Positions 10,049 to 12,504 of a stretch of 12,504 nt of DNA are shown here, piece by piece. The notes beneath the pieces were generated by a model. The model had not been told where the DNA came from and did not search any database. It saw only the letters and a program-made list of their open reading frames with translations. A program made the position numbers and the translations under genes. Origin of the DNA: Saccoglossus kowalevskii (taxonomy: Eukaryota; Hemichordata; Enteropneusta; Harrimaniidae). Each line of letters begins with the position of its first letter. The first letter of the stretch is position 1. Where the stretch lies: positions 1 to 12,504 of the forward strand of contig NW_003158477.1 of assembly GCF_000003605.2 (NCBI RefSeq), read 5' to 3'.

Positions 10049-11200
10049 CATCAACCAACTCATTTATGTATGGTTACTAGGACTGTCTTGTCAGAGATGC
10101 CATCACAGGAGTCATCAACCAACTGATTTATGTATGGTTACTAGAACTGTCCTGTCAGAGATGCCATCACAGGAGTCATCAACCAACTCATTTATGTATG
10201 GTTACTAGGACTGTCTTGTCAGAGATGCCATCACAGGAGTCATCAACCAACTGATTTATGTATGGTTACTAGAACTGTCCTGTCAGAGATGCCATCACAG
10301 GAGTCATCAACCAACTCATTTATGTATGGTTACTAGGATTGTCTTGTCAGAGATGCCATCACAGGAGTCATCAACCAACTGATTTATGTATGGTTACTAG
10401 AACTGTCCTGTCAGAGATGCCATCACAGGAGTCATCAACCAACTCATTTATGTATGGTTACTAGGACTGTCTTGTCAGAGATGCCATCACAGGAGTCATC
10501 AACCAACACATTTATGTATGGTTACTAGAACTGTCCTGTCAGAGATGCCATTACAGGAGTCATCAACCAACTCATTTATGTATGGTTACTAGGACTGTCT
10601 TGTCAGAGATGCCATCACAGGAGACATCAACCAACTGATTTATGTATGGTTACTAGAACTGTCCTGTCAGAGATGCCATCACAGGAGTCATCAACCAACT
10701 GATTTATGTATGGTTACTAGGACTGTCTTGTAAGAGATGCCATCACAGGAGTCATCAACCAACTGATTTATGTATGGTTACTAGGACTGTCCTGTCAGAG
10801 ATGCCATCACAGGAGTCATCAACCAACTGATTTATGTATGGTTACTAGGACTGTCTTGTCAGAGATGCCATCACAGGAGTCATCAACCAACTGATTTATG
10901 TATGGTTACTAGGACTGTCCTGTCAGAGATGCCATCACAGGAGTCATCAACCAACTCATTTATGTATGGTTACTAGGACTGTCTTGTCAGAGATGCCATC
11001 ACAGGAGACATCAACCAACTGATTTATGTATGGTTACTAGAACTGTCCTGTCAGAGATGCCATCACAGGAGTCATCAACCAACTGATTTATGTATGGTTA
11101 CTAGGACTGTCTTGTCAGAGATGCCATCACAGGAGACATCAACCAACTGATTTATGTATGGTTACTAGAACTGTCCTGTCAGAGATGCCATCACAGGAGT
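10049..11200. repeat. Long-range block C (18 units), near-identical to A
   Basis: All 18 units match 1921-3072 in order, 8128 bp (127 units) away. Shared markers are GGATTG (10339), CCAACACA (near 10508), CATTAC (10552) and TGTAAGAG (10732). The one difference I found is the missing GATACC at 10867. C is closer to A than to the nearer block B, because B lacks the CATTAC unit and has an extra GGATTG unit. At its right end C passes straight into the TACGAG cassette (11201), whereas A goes to CAACCACCTG, which marks a junction between duplication events. Confidence 0.9.
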
Positions 11201-11584
11201 CATCAACCAACTGATTTATGTATGGTTACGAGAACTGTCTTGTCAGAGATGCCATCACAGGAGACATCAACCAACTGATTTATGTATGGTTACTAGAACT
11301 GTCTTGTCAGAGATGCCATCACAGGAGTCATCAACCAACTGATTTATGTATGGTTACTAGAACTGTCCTGTCAGAGATACCATCACAGGAGTCATCAACC
11401 AACTGATTTATGTATGATTACTAGAACTGTCTTGTCAGAGATGCCATCACAGGAGTCATCAACCAACTGATTTATGTATGGTTACTAGGACTGTCTTGTC
11501 AGAGATGCCATCACAGGAGTCATCAACCAACTGATTTATGTATGGTTACTAGAACTGTCCTGTCAGAGATGCCATCACAGGAGT
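10881..11584. repeat. 704-bp (11-unit) cassette, third copy, overlapping block C
   Basis: The first five units (10881-11200) also form the end of block C and match 2753-3072. The last six carry the TACGAG (11230), GATACC (near 11379) and TATGATTA (11417) series found in the other two copies. The overlap shows that block A/C and the cassette are parts of one mosaic rather than independent repeats. Confidence 0.86.
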
Positions 11585-12480
11585 CATCAACCAACTGATT
11601 TATGTATGGTTACTAGAACTGTCCTGTCAGAGATGCCATCACAGGAGTCATCAACCAACTCATTTATGTATGGTTACTAGGACTGTCTTGTCAGAGATGC
11701 CATCACAGGAGTCATCAACCAACTGATTTATGTATGGTTACGAGAACTGTCTTGTCAGAGATGCCATCACAGGAGTCATCAACCAACTGATTTATGTATG
11801 GTTACTAGAACTGTCCTGTCAGAGATACCATCACAGGAGTCATCAACCAACTGATTTATGTATGATTACTAGAACTGTCTTGTCAGAGATGCCATCACAG
11901 GAGTCATCAACCAACTGATTTATGTATGGTTACTAGGACTGTCTTGTCAGAGATGCCATCACAGGAGTCATCAACCAACTGATTTATGTATGGTTACTAG
12001 AACTGTCCTGTCAGAGATGCCATCACAGGAGTCATCAACCAACTGATTTATGTATGGTTACTAGGACTGTCCTGTCAGAGATGCCATCACAGGAGTCATC
12101 AACCAACTCATTTATGTATGGTTACTAGGACTGTCTTGTCAGAGATGCCATCACAGGAGACATCAACCAACTGATTTATGTATGGTTACTAGAACTGTCC
12201 TGTCAGAGATGCCATCACAGGAGTCATCAACCAACTGATTTATGTATGGTTACTAGGACTGTCTTGTCAGAGATGCCATCACAGGAGACATCAACCAATT
12301 GATTTATGTATGGTTACTAGAACTGTCCTGTCAGAGATGCCATCACAGGAGTCATCAACCAACTGATTTATGTATGGTTACGAGAACTGTCTTGTCAGAG
12401 ATGCCATCACAGGAAACATCAACCAACTGATTTATGTATGGTTACTAGAACTGTCCTGTCAGAGATGCCATCACAGGAGT

Positions 12481-12504
12481 CATCACCACCTGATTTATGT
12501 ATGG
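12481..12504. repeat. Partial, atypical last unit
   Basis: The window ends inside a unit, at p25 or so. It begins CATCACCACCTG in place of CATCAACCAACTG, one base shorter and with one substitution. The lost base is the only indel I found after 4737. It may mark the right edge of the homogeneous array or lower sequence quality at a contig end. Confidence 0.8.

Larger units (their letters stand above)
2..12504. repeat. 64-bp tandem satellite array, about 195 units
   Basis: Unit starts (CATCAACC) fall at 2, 66 and 129, then at 193 and every 64 bases except for a few odd-length units between 3265 and 4736. From 4737 to 12481 the register is perfect. Words present in nearly every unit are TTTATGTATGG, AGAGATGCCATCAC and GGAGTCATCAACC. 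The consensus is about 42% G+C and lacks CpG; CpG appears only in variants, TACGAG and GATGCGACC. Units join directly with no spacer and no other sequence interrupts them, so the 12.5 kb without genes is fully accounted for. Size, copy number and near-identity match satellite or minisatellite DNA of eukaryotes. I do not recognise the family, and orientation is arbitrary. Longest frames are 60-76 codons and arise from the repeat itself, so no protein product is proposed. Both window ends cut through the array, so its full length is unknown. Confidence 0.98.

Noticed and set aside
58-11918. Thirteen short plus-strand open frames of 60-76 codons, many starting MYGYENCLVRDAITG or MVT
   Set aside because: They are the 64-bp repeat translated. 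Since 64 is not a multiple of 3, each unit is read in the next frame, so about three units (192 bp) give one 62-68 codon frame before the in-frame TAG of TACTAG stops it. Many starts occur just where TACGAG removes that stop. There is no codon-level constraint, no separate start signal, and indels are tolerated.
2-12504. CRISPR array
   Set aside because: Units join directly and there are no variable spacers between conserved repeats. Variation is scattered single-base change, and no cas-like gene is present.
2-12504. Gene for a repetitive protein (surface antigen, mucin or leucine-rich type)
   Set aside because: A coding tandem repeat would keep a unit length divisible by three and one open frame. 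Here the length is 64, single-base indels occur, and stops appear in all frames on the plus strand every few units; the minus strand has no long frame either.
2-12504. Centromeric satellite with a CENP-B box
   Set aside because: The CENP-B box needs CpG-containing core words (TTCG and CGGG), and the consensus has no CpG. A centromeric role stays possible but nothing in the sequence supports it.
2-12504. Telomeric or simple-sequence repeat
   Set aside because: No TTAGGG-type or other 5-8 bp simple repeat is present. The only internal repetition I see in the monomer is the short CTGTCCTGTC and two CATCA words.
2-12504. Hairpin or structured RNA made by the monomer
   Set aside because: The best inverted repeat I found is GATGCCATC, four base pairs around one base, which is too short to form a stable stem or suggest an RNA gene. 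An RNA folding calculation on the 64- and 128-bp units would settle it.
2-12504. Transposon ends or insertion sequence inside the array
   Set aside because: No stretch departs from the repeat, and I saw no terminal inverted repeats, target-site duplications or transposase-like frame. The only disruptions are insertions or deletions of one to three bases.

Overview
The whole window is one uninterrupted head-to-tail tandem array. I see no gene, RNA gene, transposable element or unique sequence in it. The basic unit is 64 bp. Setting p1 at the C of CATCAACC, 195 complete units run from position 2 to 12480, and a 24-base partial unit runs to 12504. The unit is about 42% G+C and its consensus has no CpG. 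Most units differ from the consensus at only a few positions. About 195 near-identical units with no spacers, no open reading frame longer than 76 codons and no operon-like content fit satellite or large-minisatellite DNA of a eukaryote. I do not recognise the repeat family and cannot name the organism.

Single units fall into classes set by linked diagnostic positions. These are p13 (G or C, rarely A), p33 with p40 (A33/C40 giving AGAACTGTCC, or G33/T40 giving AGGACTGTCT), and p64 (T or A). Over long stretches the two classes alternate, so a 128-bp dimer lies over the 64-bp monomer.

Region by region: 1-192 holds three degenerate units with indels and clustered substitutions. 193-704 is a 256-bp four-unit block present twice in tandem. 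705-1856 is fairly homogeneous array. 1857-3136 is a block (A) that recurs at 5889-7296 (B) and partly at 10049-11200 (C), giving a long-range order of roughly 4.0-4.2 kb (60-67 units). 3137-4992 is the most irregular part, with 63-, 65- and 67-bp units and a local duplication at a 15-unit offset. 7297-12480 is a mosaic of 11-unit (704-bp) cassettes copied several times. The last 24 bases are again atypical.

Nothing here works as a gene system. The interesting content is the evolutionary structure: rare private substitutions act as markers that show duplications at 4-, 11-, 15- and about 63-unit scales, as expected from unequal exchange, replication slippage or amplification of multi-unit blocks. 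Block limits and mismatch counts below come from comparing units by eye, not from an alignment program.
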